A DNA stretch of 64,000 bases from Arabidopsis thaliana (lineage: Eukaryota; Streptophyta; Magnoliopsida; Brassicales; Brassicaceae): contig NC_003071.7 of assembly GCF_000001735.4 (NCBI RefSeq), forward strand, positions 3,527,151 to 3,591,150, written 5' to 3'. Numbering within the stretch: position 1 is the first letter of the stretch; each line of letters begins with the position of its first letter. Made by a program: the position numbers and the translations under genes. A model generated the notes under the pieces. It was not told the origin of the DNA. It worked only from the letters and a program-made list of their open reading frames with translations, and ran no database searches. Of the stretch, positions 22,145 to 34,277 are shown in pieces.

Positions 22145-23704
22145 CTAAGTGGAAGCCTCCCCTTCTTGAATTACACTGTCCTCAGTGTTTGATGTAGAGA
22201 CATGTTGAGTTGGCAGCTTTCGCTCATGTCTGATAGTGATTGCGTGTGCAGTGGCGTACTCCTTAGGGTTTTTGATTGCTTTTCCTGGAAGCTGGCCTGG
22301 GTTGTTTGTAACAGGTGGTGAAGTAGTGATGCCGTCCAGATACCGTACCCTTGTGTTCAATGATTCCAACCTGCTACTCAGTTCATTGAACTGTCTGTCA
22401 ACTTTGTTGTTTAAGTCAGCTAGCTTCTTAGCAGATTCCATTACCCCTGCGGCTTGACCTTGCATGATCTGTTGGAGCATATTCTTGATGTCTGATTCCT
22501 GGGGTGTAGAGGGCTGATGTTGTTGTGGTGTGAAACCAGGTGGTGGCTGTTGCTGTTGATACCCTCCTTGGAACTGTTGCTTAGGAACGAACCCTTGACT
22601 TTGGTTGTAAGTAACAAACGGTTTGGGTTGGTTCTGCTGCAGCTGCTGTTGAGGGTAAACTTGGTCCTGAGGATTGGCGACATTTGTGCTTCTGTATGAC
22701 AGATTTGGGTTGGGTCTGTAATTGTTGTACCCTTTGTTGTAGCCGCCTTGGTTCTGAACATAACTGATTTCAGCGCCCTGATCATTCTCCCCCTCTTGGA
22801 TTTGGAATTCTTCGTCTTCAGAGGCGAAGTGAACATGCTTCTGCTGCACTTTGAGGAGTTTGTCAATTTTGTCATGGAGAGCTTTAATCTCTCGGCGGTG
22901 CTTGTCATCAGATTCAGTACTGGTGCGGATGCTTCTGTCATAATCCTCGTTGTAATTGCAATCCGACTGAGCCAAGTTTTCAACTAGCTCCCATCCGTCT
23001 TCGACATCCTTGTTCAGGAAATTCCCATTGGAGGCGGTGTCAAGGAGCATGCGTATCTTAGGCAGGACGCCTCTGTAAAGTGTGCTGAGAAGAGATGCTT
23101 CCTTAAATCCGTGATGGGGGCATTTGGTTTGATAACCCTTAAACCGCTCCCAAGCTTCACAGAAGCTTTCATTTTGCTTCTGAGTGAATCCGGATATCTC
23201 GTTCCAGAGTCTTGCAGTCCTGAAGTTGGAGAAGAATTTTGCCAAGAAGGTCCTTTTGCAGTCATCCCAGGTCGTGATTGATCCCTGGGGTAGCGTCTTT
23301 TCCCACATATGGGCTTTATCTCCAAGTGAAAATGGAAACAAGCGAAGCTTGAAACCATCTTCACTAACTCCATTGATTTTAGTAAGGCCACAGAGCCTTT
23401 CAAACTCGTCAAGATGATCTAGCGGATCCTCCATTGGCAGGCCATGAAACTTGTTCCCCTGAACCATTGCAATGAGACCGCTTTTGATCTCAAAGTTGTT
23501 GTTCTGTATTGGAGATGGAACAATTCCATGACGCTGGTTGTGGTTGTGAGGGAAGTCACCAGCACCAATGTTGGTAGGTTGCTCTTGCTCATCTACAACG
23601 TCAGCCATTGTGTCGGTTTCTGTCTGTTCTCTTAGTTGGCGAGCAATACGGTAGATGTTATCGTTGAATAGGAGATTCTGATTTCCTTGTGACCGTGTAT
23701 GCAT
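22145..23704 (-). CDS. Athila-like Gag protein (copy B), 519 aa, intact frame
   Basis: An intact frame starts [20 protein letters not shown] at 23704, about 175 bp after the PBS. It has the Retrotrans_gag-like core ([49 protein letters not shown]), then a long Gln/Pro/Asn-rich region ([11 protein letters not shown] and neighbours) and a C-terminal helix. It should assemble the capsid of virus-like particles. The frame ends at a TAG (22147-22145) where copy A reads an arginine codon, so the stop looks like a private mutation. No RT or integrase is encoded, so any mobility would need proteins from another Athila element. Confidence 0.88.
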   Translation of the reverse strand: MHTRSQGNQNLLFNDNIYRIARQLREQTETDTMADVVDEQEQPTNIGAGDFPHNHNQRHGIVPSPIQNNNFEIKSGLIAMVQGNKFHGLPMEDPLDHLDEFERLCGLTKINGVSEDGFKLRLFPFSLGDKAHMWEKTLPQGSITTWDDCKRTFLAKFFSNFRTARLWNEISGFTQKQNESFCEAWERFKGYQTKCPHHGFKEASLLSTLYRGVLPKIRMLLDTASNGNFLNKDVEDGWELVENLAQSDCNYNEDYDRSIRTSTESDDKHRREIKALHDKIDKLLKVQQKHVHFASEDEEFQIQEGENDQGAEISYVQNQGGYNKGYNNYRPNPNLSYRSTNVANPQDQVYPQQQLQQNQPKPFVTYNQSQGFVPKQQFQGGYQQQQPPPGFTPQQHQPSTPQESDIKNMLQQIMQGQAAGVMESAKKLADLNNKVDRQFNELSSRLESLNTRVRYLDGITTSPPVTNNPGQLPGKAIKNPKEYATAHAITIRHERKLPTQHVSTSNTEDSVIQEGEAST

Positions 23705-23880
23705 GCAACAGATAGCAGCCGGGCTATAACAGACGAATCAGAGATGCGTCTGGAAAGCGGGTTGCAAGGTACCTGAAACACAAAGACAGAAAAGGCACAA
23801 TGTTAGTAACTTGTGTAACAAAAACGAACCTGATCTTAATGTTTCTAATGATCTCAAATATAGCAAACAAACATCAAACT

Positions 23881-23893
23881 GGCAACGGCGCGA
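23881..23893 (-). other. Athila primer binding site (tRNA-Asp type)
   Basis: Read on the minus strand, TCGCGCCGTTGCC matches 12 of 13 bases of TGGCGCCGTTGCC. It starts 3 bp after the LTR end at 23897. Confidence 0.85.
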
Positions 23894-23896
23894 AAT

Positions 23897-25335
23897 TGAT
23901 AGTAGGATTTTTGTCAATTAATCCCTAAAACATTATCTTGTCGTTGTAGTATTTTAGGATGTCAATCTAATCCGGTGTGATGCAAAAAGATGAGATATGA
24001 TCAGAAAGCTCTAAGTCAAGCCAAGCAGATGGTTGGTTGGTTCTAACAGTCCTAGTATGCAATAACAGAAATGAAATGAAACTAAAAGCAGGAATGGCAA
24101 TAGCAGGCAAGTGAATGACAAAGCAGAAATGATAACAGGCAATCAAATGGATAAACGATTCATAAGGATGGGGTAATCGAATAGTATGGTCTAATTAATC
24201 TATTCAGGCGGTTGACAAAACTTCACAGAAGCTATCCCTAGACAACAAGTTCAACAACAGATTAATTCACTCCCGTGATAGAAATCCTCAAGCAAAGCTA
24301 AACACTGACCTAAATCCCTTTAGCGATCTCTAACTAAGCAGGCATTATCGAATCAACATGTTAAAGTCAATACCCTCTCTAAAGCCAATCCCTTGGGGTA
24401 GAGTCAGATATCTCTGGAATTAATAGGATCCAACGCCCATTAAACGTCTTCTAAGCGCTGGACGTCTGGACTCATACTCCACATTAGCCAGTGAAATAAG
24501 CAATAAGCGCAACTAATCCAGAAGGGATTCTAGTTTTCTAAACTCAACCACCTAAAACGACCAAGTAAACCACAACTATTCTATCCCATCCTCAGAAATA
24601 CAGTTCACTACTCAGACATAATCAAAGACAATAACAAAGCAACAATTGAAAACATGATAACAGAAATGACGAAAGACTTAAACGAAAACTGAATATCAAA
24701 TACTTGAAAACGAAACTACAAAGTCGCAGAAAAAACACTGCAGCTATCAAAGTTGCGAAAATGTAAAAGCGAGATAAAAACGGATAATAGCGGATAATAG
24801 CCGACGCCCTAGGGAAAACCCTAAGAGGCAGTTTATATAAGCGAGAAATAAAACAAATAAGGAAACTAAATATATAGCGAATCTTCACGTCATGATCCTG
24901 CGACCGAATATGTCATTGGCATCTAACGGGCAGAAATGAGCTTCCTAGTGATCGAATATGTCATTGATCAAACTGGGCTTCAGGGGCTCCGTCTTGCGAA
25001 ATGTAGTGAAGTCGAGATTGAATGGTCCAACGACCTTGTGATCGAGTGCGATCGAGTGGATGTCATGAGGGTGTGATCGAGTGGTTTCTTCGGCTTCTCT
25101 TCTCTTCTTTGTTCTCAGCTTGTCTGGTTGAGTGCAGAATGAGCAGATAGGCTTCCTGGTGATAGAGTGGTGATCGAGTGGTTCTGATGGGGTGATTCCT
25201 CCGGCTTCGCGATTGAGTGAAACTGAGCTGCTTGCTTCTCCGGGGTTGCGATAGAGTGATTTGCCCTGGCAGGGCTCCGAGGCTGCGGATAGAGTACTTT
25301 TTTCTGAAGGCGTCATTGGGCATTCTGACTTCATG
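23897..25335 (-). repeat. 5' LTR of Athila-like copy B (5'-truncated)
   Basis: In minus orientation the LTR ends TACTATCA at 23897. It aligns with the other Athila LTRs up to about 25335 (ACAGAAC next to GAAGTCA), where about 200 bp of the LTR start is missing and an unrelated AT-rich piece begins. It holds many CTCTATCGC/GATCGAGTG motifs (24950-25320) instead of the CTCGACC type. Confidence 0.8.
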
Positions 25336-25384
25336 TTCTGTATAATTAACTTAATTAATACTAAGTATAATTAACTAACCTCCT

Positions 25385-25742
25385 AATTAACTTAATTAAT
25401 ATGCGGATAAACTCGGACGATCTTATCCATACGGAATAGATAGGCATGAACGAACTTATCCATATTCGTTCCTATCTACTTCTCGTAGAACCGTAACCAT
25501 GACGGGTTCACCCAACGCATCAACACATTAATCTCAGTCACCCAAGTCTCCGTTCCACTCGACTCACCCATCCGGTTCCCCGACCACTTGCTCATGAATA
25601 TCTCCAAAACTGCCAGACCGTTGGTCCGACAAACAATACTCTTCCCATAAGGACTTTTTCCGACCGTTCCGATTGTACGGCTTGCTAAATCATCGAGTAA
25701 AATTCCTCGGCCTAGTCCTAGTCCTGGCCAGGGGTATTACAA
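25385..25742 (-). repeat. Probable gypsy LTR fragment
   Basis: Read on the minus strand it begins TGTAATACCCCTGGCCAGGA, the typical start of a Ty3/gypsy LTR, and is preceded by a purine-rich GGTCGGGATAGA. It is GC-richer than its flanks and shows no coding frame. No partner LTR or internal domain is found. Confidence 0.5.
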
Positions 25743-25989
25743 TATCTATCCCGACCTTTGAAATCATATAGCCGCTTATAGAATACTTTCTCCTCAGGCT
25801 ATGACAAAGAAAAAGGTGCAGGTGGAAGATAGATTATTTTACCTCTTTTAATAGGATGTAAATCTTTTCTAACGCAAAAAAGTTGTAAATCTTTGCGAGT
25901 CTTTAACCCATTCTTTGGTTTCCCACAGTGCAACAATGCTTGCACACACAATTCTCTTAACATGTATGACATTGAAACTGTGTTTAACT

Positions 25990-28900
25990 GCCAGATCTTG
26001 AAAAATAAAATAAAAGTAAATATAGATAAATGCTAAACTTTGTAAGCATCCCAGTTACAACAATACTATTCAAAGAGATCACTATAGAAACATTCAATAA
26101 GGCAACTTGAAAAAGATAGACCTTTTCTTCAACCTTGATGGTCTTCCTCGTCGTTTTCTTCCTCTTCCTCTTCCTCTTCATCTCATTCACTTTCTTCACT
26201 TTCATCACATGAGGCTGTCTCAATTACAGTTTCAGTCCTAGCTCTCTTCTTCTCTGTCTCTTTCCTATTCCCAAAATCAATTTTGAATTTTTTTTAAGAG
26301 GACATATATATTATGACTAGTTAATATTTTAACCTTACTCTCATGTTCAAATTTTCAATCAAACCATGTTTTCTTCCCCTGATAACTGTGATTTGGTGGT
26401 AGACCATTGCGATGACACATATCAACATGCTTTCTACCTTTACATAATCACATATTGTCAATTTTTCCTACGTAAAGGACAACCCATCTTACCTTTTACT
26501 TTGCATACTACAAGATTTCCATATAGAGGGAAATCATTGATAGTCCATAGGAGCATTGCTTTAGGGTTGAAAGTACTCTTACTGTAGGCATCATATGTTA
26601 ACTTTCCGTTGCTCCACAACTGGATAAGATCCTCTTTCAGGGGTTATAACTAAATATCAATGATATTACCAGGTTAATGCAGCCAGAAATCAACAAGGTA
26701 AGCATTAGCAGCATTATGTTTTCTTTTTTCATACACAGGTCTCGAGTAATATTATAATTAACTAGTTATATGTTCTTTTTTAATGCAGCAAAAGTAGGGT
26801 ATTTGGCATTTACTTGCTTCCGAGTCACATAATCTACAGGGTGAAAAAAATTTCCGTCTTATTACTAAAATGGCACCTTAGGTCATTGGCTTGTTGCTCA
26901 GACCTAAACATTCTCTTTAGACGTGGTATAATTGGAAAGTACCTTAGAATTTTTCTGTGAAACATTTTTCTTTATTTGACCAGTGTGCATGTTTATCTTC
27001 CATCTTCTATCTAGAAGCTATGCATTTAGGACATGCGTCAAGCTTCTTCAGCCTTTTCATGAATAGATAATGATTATTAATAAAAGCATGAATATCTTTT
27101 AATAACCTATATCAAAAGATTTCAGGAACTTCTTCACATCATACATTGATGTATATAGAACATTATCTTCTAGTAAAATGTTTGGTAAAGTCTCCTGAAG
27201 ATCATTGAAGCTTTTGTCTGACCACCCATTTTGTGTCTTTATTTTATACAGTGACACAATTGTAGAAAGCTTGCTATGGTTTGCACAACTTGGGTATAAA
27301 GGAGTTTCACATTGATAAGTCTGCATTTTACTTGTCTTAGGCATCCATTTCCCATCACTTTAGCATCCTATCACCACTGTTTCATACCATTTCGCAACAT
27401 TTGTCATCACATTGCATGTTAAGGATAGTTTTGCATGCATATTACATATTTGTGTTGTTTTCAGGTGAATTGGAGCTGATGGTGAACTAATTGGAAGAAG
27501 TGGACCTGAACCGATCAACATACTCGACCATGAGCTCGAGTAGTGTCATCATGGACTTTTTGAAGTACTCGCCACAACCTCTACAGCTGATCACTCGACC
27601 ACGACACTCTATCCACCACTCGACCCTTAGGTCGAGTAGAAGACTCACCACTTCTCACAACCACTCGACCCCGAGGTCGAGTAGCAGCCATCACCATTTC
27701 TCACCATCACTCGATCCAGTGGCCGAGCATCACCATCATCAATCACTCGATCGCACACTCGACCTCGTGGTCGAGTCCCCTCATCATCACTCACTCGATC
27801 CATCACTCTGCCACCAAGTTGAGTTCCACCATCATCCACCACTCGACATCATACTCGACTGCCAGCTTCAGAGTCTTCTTGATTCCGCAATCAACAAGAC
27901 ACTCGAGCATAAGGAAGAGATGAAGACTTTGGCTCGTCACTCGACCCACTACTTGATCACCTGGGTCGAGTACCATTCTTAATCTGTTCCAATACTGTGT
28001 CGTTTTGAGTATTAGGGTTTCAGAATATTTTGCTATAAGTAGCATGTACTTTATTTTTTCAAAAACAAGTTTTTATTCCGCACACAGTTTGTGTGTTATT
28101 TGCTTTTGTAATCCGAATTTCTTTTAATCTATTCAGTATTCGCTTTTTGTTTATTTTACTAAGTTGTTCATCCTGTTATCATCATGTTATTACTCTTTTG
28201 CTATGATGTTTTCATTCATGTCATCATTTATGGTCTCTATAATGATGTCTGAGTAGTGACTAGGTTTCTGAGGATGGGTTATAGTAGTTTAGAATCCTCG
28301 GTCTGTTAGGTGGTTGAGTTTGATTTACAGATCCCTTCTGGATTAGTTGTTCTTAATGCATATTGCTTTCTGATCAACTGGAATTTGAGCCCAGATATTT
28401 CTGCACCCAAAAGGTATTCGACGAAATGTTTGAACCACTAATTCCAGAGATTTGTGGCTCTGTACCAAGGTATTGGTTACAGGGAGCGTTTTGGCTTTAA
28501 CTTGATGATTCCTAATGCCTCTTAGGTTAGCTCTCGTCAATGGTGATTGAGTCTCAGACTAGTTTAACTTGAGGGAGTCTGTTGCGGTGGCACTTAGATT
28601 TGGTTATCGAACTTATTATCTAGGGATAGTTTATTGATCATCTCAATCACTTCTAGATTGAGGAAACTAACTACTCGATTACCCCATCCTCGGGAATTTC
28701 TTATCCAATTGATTTATTTGCTTACACTGCTATTGTTCTCTTGTTCTTATTACTCGTTGCTTAGTTTTTGCATTTCATACTTGTTATCACTCATATACCC
28801 GATCACACCCAGTTGTCTAGTAAGAGATTGTGCAGTCGAGTATCTTTGTTACAGTTTCTGCTTGTTACTCGACCTGTCACTCAACCACACCTAGTGCTTG

Positions 28901-29230
28901 GCAACAAGCAGTGTTGGTCGAGTGTTTTCTTTATCCTACTAGATTTTCTGTTTCCTGCATGTTCACTTAGGAGTACTAGAAACTCAAAAACCTGTTATTG
29001 CTTGGCTTGACTCTGTGACCTCTGATGGCATCTTGATTGTTAGCATCACACCCATTTGGATTGACAACCTTCAGTAGTACAACAACATGATAGTGTTTTA
29101 GGATTAATTGATGTTAAAAACCTATTATCAAACATCATCTAGCTTTGCAAGGAACTCATCTTCCATCTTGTCCTCTACCTCACCATCAAGGTTTATGAGT
29201 TTGTAATCCATTTTCTTGCTATTTTGTTAC
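25990..29230 (-). pseudogene. TNP2-like CACTA transposase pseudogene, split by a solo LTR
   Basis: Separated minus-strand pieces match TNP2, the transposase of En/Spm-CACTA elements. The order is: LINLDGEVEDKMEDEFLAKL (about 29215-29140, before the LTR); ETPLYPSC then WSDKSFNDLQETLPNILLED (27344-27099); RYFPIIPRLKRMFRSEQQA (about 26970-26900); AMLLWTINDFPLYGNL (about 26570-26520); and a basic segment near 26200. Frames change between the pieces and several stops are present. A solo Athila LTR sits at 27313-29130 inside the sequence for the segment before ETPLYPSC. The conserved order supports one decayed gene. The autonomous CACTA source of the 6.7-kb element need not be this copy. Confidence 0.75.
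27313..29130 (+). mobile_element. Solo Athila LTR (1,818 bp) inside the TNP2 pseudogene
   Basis: It begins TGATAAGTC and ends CTATTATCA, with flanking pentamers CACAT (27308-27312) and AACAT (29131-29135), a 4-of-5 target duplication. TNP2 coding sequence resumes right after it. No PBS follows the right end, which supports a solo LTR. The region 27515-27975 has a striking density of ACTCGACC/GGTCGAGT motifs; three short ORFs there are low-complexity by-products. Nothing suggests a host gene. Confidence 0.8.
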
Positions 29231-29259
29231 GAATTTGAGTTTGATTTTTTCTGTAGAGT

Positions 29260-30143
29260 TGTTTATCTTGCTTAGATCTACATCATACTCAGTTTACAAT
29301 GATTTCTGGGTTTTGTCCTTTTTCTAAATTTTGTATGATGATGTTCTTGAGTGTTCTTGAGTAGTGTTCTCTAGAGTTCTTGAATATGGGTTAGGTTTAG
29401 GTGGACTCCTCTGTTTATTTAGTTAGCTAAGGTTATAATTGCATGATTCCCTTCACGATTAGGAGTTCTTAGTGTTATTTCCTTTCTGATCAACTGGAGA
29501 TTGATTTTAGACTTTTCACGCCCAAAAGGTGTTTGATGAAATGTGTGAACCAACTTATTCCAGAGATTTGCATACTCTACCCCAAGAGATTGGATGTTTA
29601 GAATGCTTATTGACTTTAATAGATTGTTGCTTAATGTTTGCTTTGTTATGTTTCATCAATGAGAATTGTGATTAGGAAGTGGTAAAGTTATGAGGATCAT
29701 TGTCACGAGAGTGGATTGATCTGGGTTAATCTATTGTCTAGGGATAGCTTGATTGAGTTTGTTAGTTAGCTGAACCAATTACTCCATTCTAAAGAGCTAC
29801 GTTTTGATTAGATTGATTTAAACTTCGTGCTATTACTCTTTGCTTGTTGTGTTTAGTTATCTTGCTCGACTTATTTACTTGACCAAATTTAGTATTATGC
29901 TCGGCCGAGTGCCTTACTTTCTGTTTAATATAGTTTCATTTTGAATCTGATTTGCATGATAACATGTTGCTTGGTTTAGTGGAAATAAACCAAACCTATT
30001 CACACTTGGCTTGACTTAGTATTCTCTCATTGCATCATGATTGTTAGCGAGACACTCATTTGGATTGACACCTTAAATACTACAATGACATGATAGTATA
30101 AAGGAATTGATCTTTTGGAAACACAGTAAAAACCAGACTATCA
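29260..30143 (+). repeat. 5'-truncated Athila LTR (copy C)
   Basis: It aligns with the second half of the other LTRs (phrases such as GATCAACTGGA and CCCAAAAGGTGTTTGATGAAA) and ends GACTATCA at 30143. A degraded PBS (ATTTGACGTTATTGCC) follows. Confidence 0.75.
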
Positions 30144-30433
30144 ATTTGACGTTATTGCCATATGGGTGTTTACTTGTTACATTTAGGATTTCTGAGTTAT
30201 TAAGATCAAGTTCTATTTCATCTTTCTCGAAACTCACTTCTCTTTTCATTTGCTTGTTTTTATCTTGTAAGTACTGTCATACTCCACTAGCACTTCGAGT
30301 GTAAGGATCGAGGAACTTCACCCAATGTATGCAAACTCCATTCTTAAGGTTTTGACAATCTTCTGCGGTATAGAGACAACATCGACATGATTCAGCGTAA
30401 CTGAGAGAACAACAAGCCACATCAGATCTGGTT

Positions 30434-31031
30434 GTGATGGCGACTGAAGACAATACTAATGAGTTGCCAGGCAACATTGGTGTAGGAGATGCACCCATAA
30501 ACCATCATCGAAGAGCTGATATTGTCCCACCTCCTATTCAGATTAACGACTTTGAAATTAAGAGTGGTCTGATGTCCATGATACAAGGTAACAAGTTTCA
30601 TGGTCTGCCTATAGAGGACCCATAAGATCATCTTGAAAGCTTTGATATAGTGTGTAGTTTAATCAAGATCAATGGGTTCGTGAAGACAGCTTCAAGCTCA
30701 AGCTATTCCCTTTCTCACTTGGAGATAAAGCTCATGTTTGGGAAAAGACTTTGCATGTTGAATCCATATGCACATGGGATGACTGTTAGAAAGTTTTCCT
30801 AGCTAAGTTCTTCTCTAACTCAAAAACAGTTAGATTGAGGAATGAGATCTCGGGTTTCACACAGAAGCAATCTGAATCCTTCTCTGAAGTATGGGAACAC
30901 TACAAGGGATACACTACTCAATGCCCTCATACTTCACCTATTCGAAACATGACGGCTATGCTTCAACAAAACCTAAAAAGTCAAACTACTAGTTCTTTGG
31001 TCTTGGAAAAACATATTATTGAGATAAACAC
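30434..31031 (+). pseudogene. Athila gag fragment (copy C)
   Basis: A frame with [12 protein letters not shown] and [20 protein letters not shown] matches the Athila Gag start. It then meets a TAA (30623-30625), a frameshift near 30675 and a stop near 30786, and resumes as [20 protein letters not shown] (from about 30812). It is cut at 31032 by the LTR of another element. No protease or RT is present. Confidence 0.8.
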
Positions 31032-32247
31032 TGATTAGGTTCAAATTACCCTAAGAACTATTATCTCAAATATTTAAGGATCGAATTTCACAAAGTTTTT
31101 TTGTTCACACAATGAATTAAATATCGAGATTAAGCTAGTAGGGAATGATTGAAAATAAAGGAGAACAAAGTAAAAAGACAGCAGATTAATTGGTTGTAAA
31201 CGATTAAATAAAGAGTTAGGAACATGGTATTCTCAGGAAACTATTGGTTAGTAGATCTAATGAAAGCTAGGTTGTTATCGAACCATTCTTAAACTCAAAC
31301 TCTAATTATGCAATAACCGGTGGTGTTCCGCCAAACTCCCTATGCTTATAGCTAAGAATAACCGGAGAAGCCGAGAGATCTTTAACCTAAACATGCATTC
31401 TAAACGAGTTCAATTGTTCACCTTACTAGATAGACCGATTCTTATTACACACCTATAAACCAGGTTAATCAAATAATAAATCCAATTACAGATACCTATG
31501 GTGGGCATATCTATTGTCTGGCTTCAAGATCTAGTTAATTTCTGTAGATCTACCATTAAGTATAATCAAAGATGAAGAATTCTACAGATAACCTAGAAAA
31601 GGAGGCAATATACTAAACCATATGAATCCCCAATGAGAAACCCTATTCCTAACAAGCAAACTACTCAGACATATTGAATGAAACAAACAACATAATTGAG
31701 TAACAAAGTATAAACACAGCAAATAAGATAAGAGTAAGAAAGGATCTCTTCACTCTATTGAAAACTGAATAAATCTCTGAAATATTGAAAACTGAATGAA
31801 TCTCTGAAAACAAATGATGAATAGCTTATGTCTCTGAAGATAGGGATTGCAAAGAACTTGATAAAAGGAACTTAGGTCTAAACAACGACCTCTAAAACTA
31901 TATATAAATCCTATAAAACGTCCATGGACTAATAATGCAAATAGGGAAGTCTTTTGGGGCAAATTTCCACTTTTGTAAACTTGAAAGCATAATGGACTTT
32001 GCTAGGCCGAAACTGGTGTCGATCGTCACCAGAAGTGTGTTGATCGACACTCTGCCTGAATCTGGAATCCGAAATCGTCATTAGCTTCCTTTTCCTTAAC
32101 TTTTGCTCCAAAATGTCTCCTCATCTCCATTGTCGTCCCACTGCATAGAATACCTGAAAAGACACTAAAAGACTCGAGAAATAACATAAACACTAAAAAT
32201 CCTATACCTAAAACGTAGCTAAAATCAGTAAAAATAGAGTTATATCA
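31032..32247 (-). repeat. 3' LTR of a minus-strand Athila-like element (TCGATCGA family)
   Basis: This 1,216-bp LTR starts TGATATAAC on the minus strand and ends with CCTAATCA at 31032. A polypurine tract, GTCTGGGGGAGT on the minus strand (about 32259-32248), lies immediately before its start, so it is the 3' LTR with the element body to the right. It is the intact relative of the split solo LTR at 4.8-13.1 kb. It inserted into the gag of copy C. Confidence 0.88.
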
Positions 32248-34164
32248 ACTCCCCCAGACTTAGGTTTTGTTTGCCCTCAAGCAAAACACAAAAGCCGAAC
32301 CCGTGGAAGAGGTTTTGAAAACAAAGGAACTTCAACATTCTCTAGCCTATTGCCATGATCATCCAAACTAAATCCACATGCCTAACAAGTCTAATCAAAT
32401 CTTAACCAACATGTATTTCTCTCCAAGCTTACAGAACTTTCTAGATTCCATACCTAAGTTCCACAACTATATCCACCAGGCTTTCATCGATGGGTCTCAT
32501 CAAACAAGCTAACATTCAAGATCCTTCTAGACTCATTCCTGAACTATACCATGATAAATCGACCATTCTCGCATACTGGATCAACACCTTCGACAGTTTT
32601 CCAACCTTTGTAATTGATCATTCCAAATAATGTATAATAATGGGGTCATAGGAAACATTCCTACCCCGATACACTATCCGAAAATCATGTCAATCTCTCA
32701 TTTTCTTTTTATTTTTATAAGGGGAGAGGAACACATTCTTTCTATCACATTGGTCTCAATATCAAGTATGAACAAGGAGTCAAGATCTATCAATACTAAC
32801 CGTTTGAAGAGGTAAAAGGAAGAGCAGTTAGATTAGCTCCGGCCTTAGTGGTTGTGTTGGAAACTAGGATATCCTCAAGTCTGTTGGTATGCCATCTAGA
32901 TTTTCCAATAGTCGAATTGAGTCGAACCTGCAGCACTCATCAATCAGGCAATAGTTCATAACTAAACTAAACAAAACGTTTTTTTTTTTTAAGAGTAAGA
33001 AAATGAGTCAATAAACTCAAAAACAAAAATGATAAGAATAAAAAATAAAAGCAATATTGGTAAGAACCTCCCCCACACTTAAACGACACTGTCCCCAGTG
33101 GCATTCAAATCCGAAGAAGGCGGAAAAAATAAATCAAAAATAAAAGAAAAGAAAAGAAAAGAAAAGAATAATCAAACCAGTGGGTTACCTCCCACTAAGT
33201 GCTTGTTTTGAGTCAATAGCTTGACTTGGCAGAGTTCAGGATGTGGGTAGATTGGTGGAGGATTGTTGTTGCCTCCGCCCCCTCCATGGCGGTGTGTAAA
33301 CTGAACCGGTCTAGGCAGCTGCATGTGTCGATCGACACTCAATGGTGTGTCGATCGACACTCTTCTCGTCACCTGCAAGAACAACAAGAGAAACAAGCAT
33401 TCGAGAAACTCTAGGCTTGTTAACATGTGAAGCAGACTTCATAGAATCTAAGGAATTAATTGAAGGTAAAGCAGGAGAAGAGATAGAAGAGAACTTATCA
33501 CAGAGGGCCTCAAGTGGTGTGGGCTGAAGAGGATGTGCAGAATCCTCTGTCTGTGAATCTCGAGGGTGTCGATCGACAGGAGGGATGGTGTCGATCGACA
33601 CTGATGCTCTGCAACTCTCATTGGCGAGCTGAGCTGATGGGAGTGTTATGTGTGGCTCTGTTTTGGGATTCTGAGCAGTCAGAGGAGGTGTGTCTGTGCT
33701 CTAAACGTAGTTAGTAAGTGCCTCCCCCAAACTTAAACGACATTGTCCCCAGTGCATTCAAATCTGAAGTAAGCAAGGAAATATAAGAAAAATGTAAATA
33801 AAAAGAAAAGAAAACAAAACTCATACTAGTGGGTTGTCTCCCACTAAGCGCTTCTTTATAGTCAATAGCTTGACTTTGTCGAAGTGCAGATGTCAAGTGG
33901 ATTAGATAGTGGCAGTGATTCCAGCTTGAAACGTAGCTATTGTAGATAATTCTGCTTAAACAAGTGATGGGGGTCGATCTACACTAGTGGTGGTGTCGAT
34001 CGACACCACCACTAGCAGTCTGAAATCTGTTCCTAGACAATAACAGTCTTCCTTATGTCTCCCTGATTTTGTGGAGCCTTGCAGTGCTCCTCCTAAATCT
34101 GGTGCATATACTGTTGAGGCATTGGACAAGGAATTTTATGCGTGTAGACTTGTTCAACAACAGG
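32248..34164 (-). mobile_element. 3' internal non-coding part of the TCGATCGA-family element
   Basis: After the polypurine tract the internal sequence runs rightward without RT or integrase. It shows two copies of a phrase TTAAACGACA(C/T)TGTCCCCAGTG (33078 and 33735), each followed by ACCTCCCACTAAG or GTCTCCCACTAAG-type text, the typical 3' region of Athila elements. Paired TGTCGATCGACA palindromes occur near 33326-33360, 33568-33601 and 33970-34002. The small ORFs here are low-complexity or shadow frames. The body is broken at about 34200, at the 5S array. Confidence 0.6.
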
Positions 34165-34277
34165 TGGAAAGTCAAGGCTGATTGGTGCAGTCTGCGTCCA
34201 ATGTCGATCTTTATACTTTTTTGAGGCATCCGTTAGTTAACTGGACGCATACTGCACCAATCAGCCTTGACTTTCCA
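34165..34277. repeat. Near-perfect 36-bp inverted repeat with 41-nt loop
   Basis: 34165-34200 and 34242-34277 are reverse complements with one mismatch (arms begin TGGAAAGTCAAGGCTGATTG). The loop contains 5S spacer sequence (TTTATACTTTTTTG and GCATCCGTTAG). The structure sits exactly at the boundary between retrotransposon DNA and the 5S array. Confidence 0.9.

Noticed and set aside
27491..27982. 163-codon His/Ser-rich ORF as a novel protein
   Set aside because: It is a by-product of the repeated ACTCGACC motif within a solo LTR.
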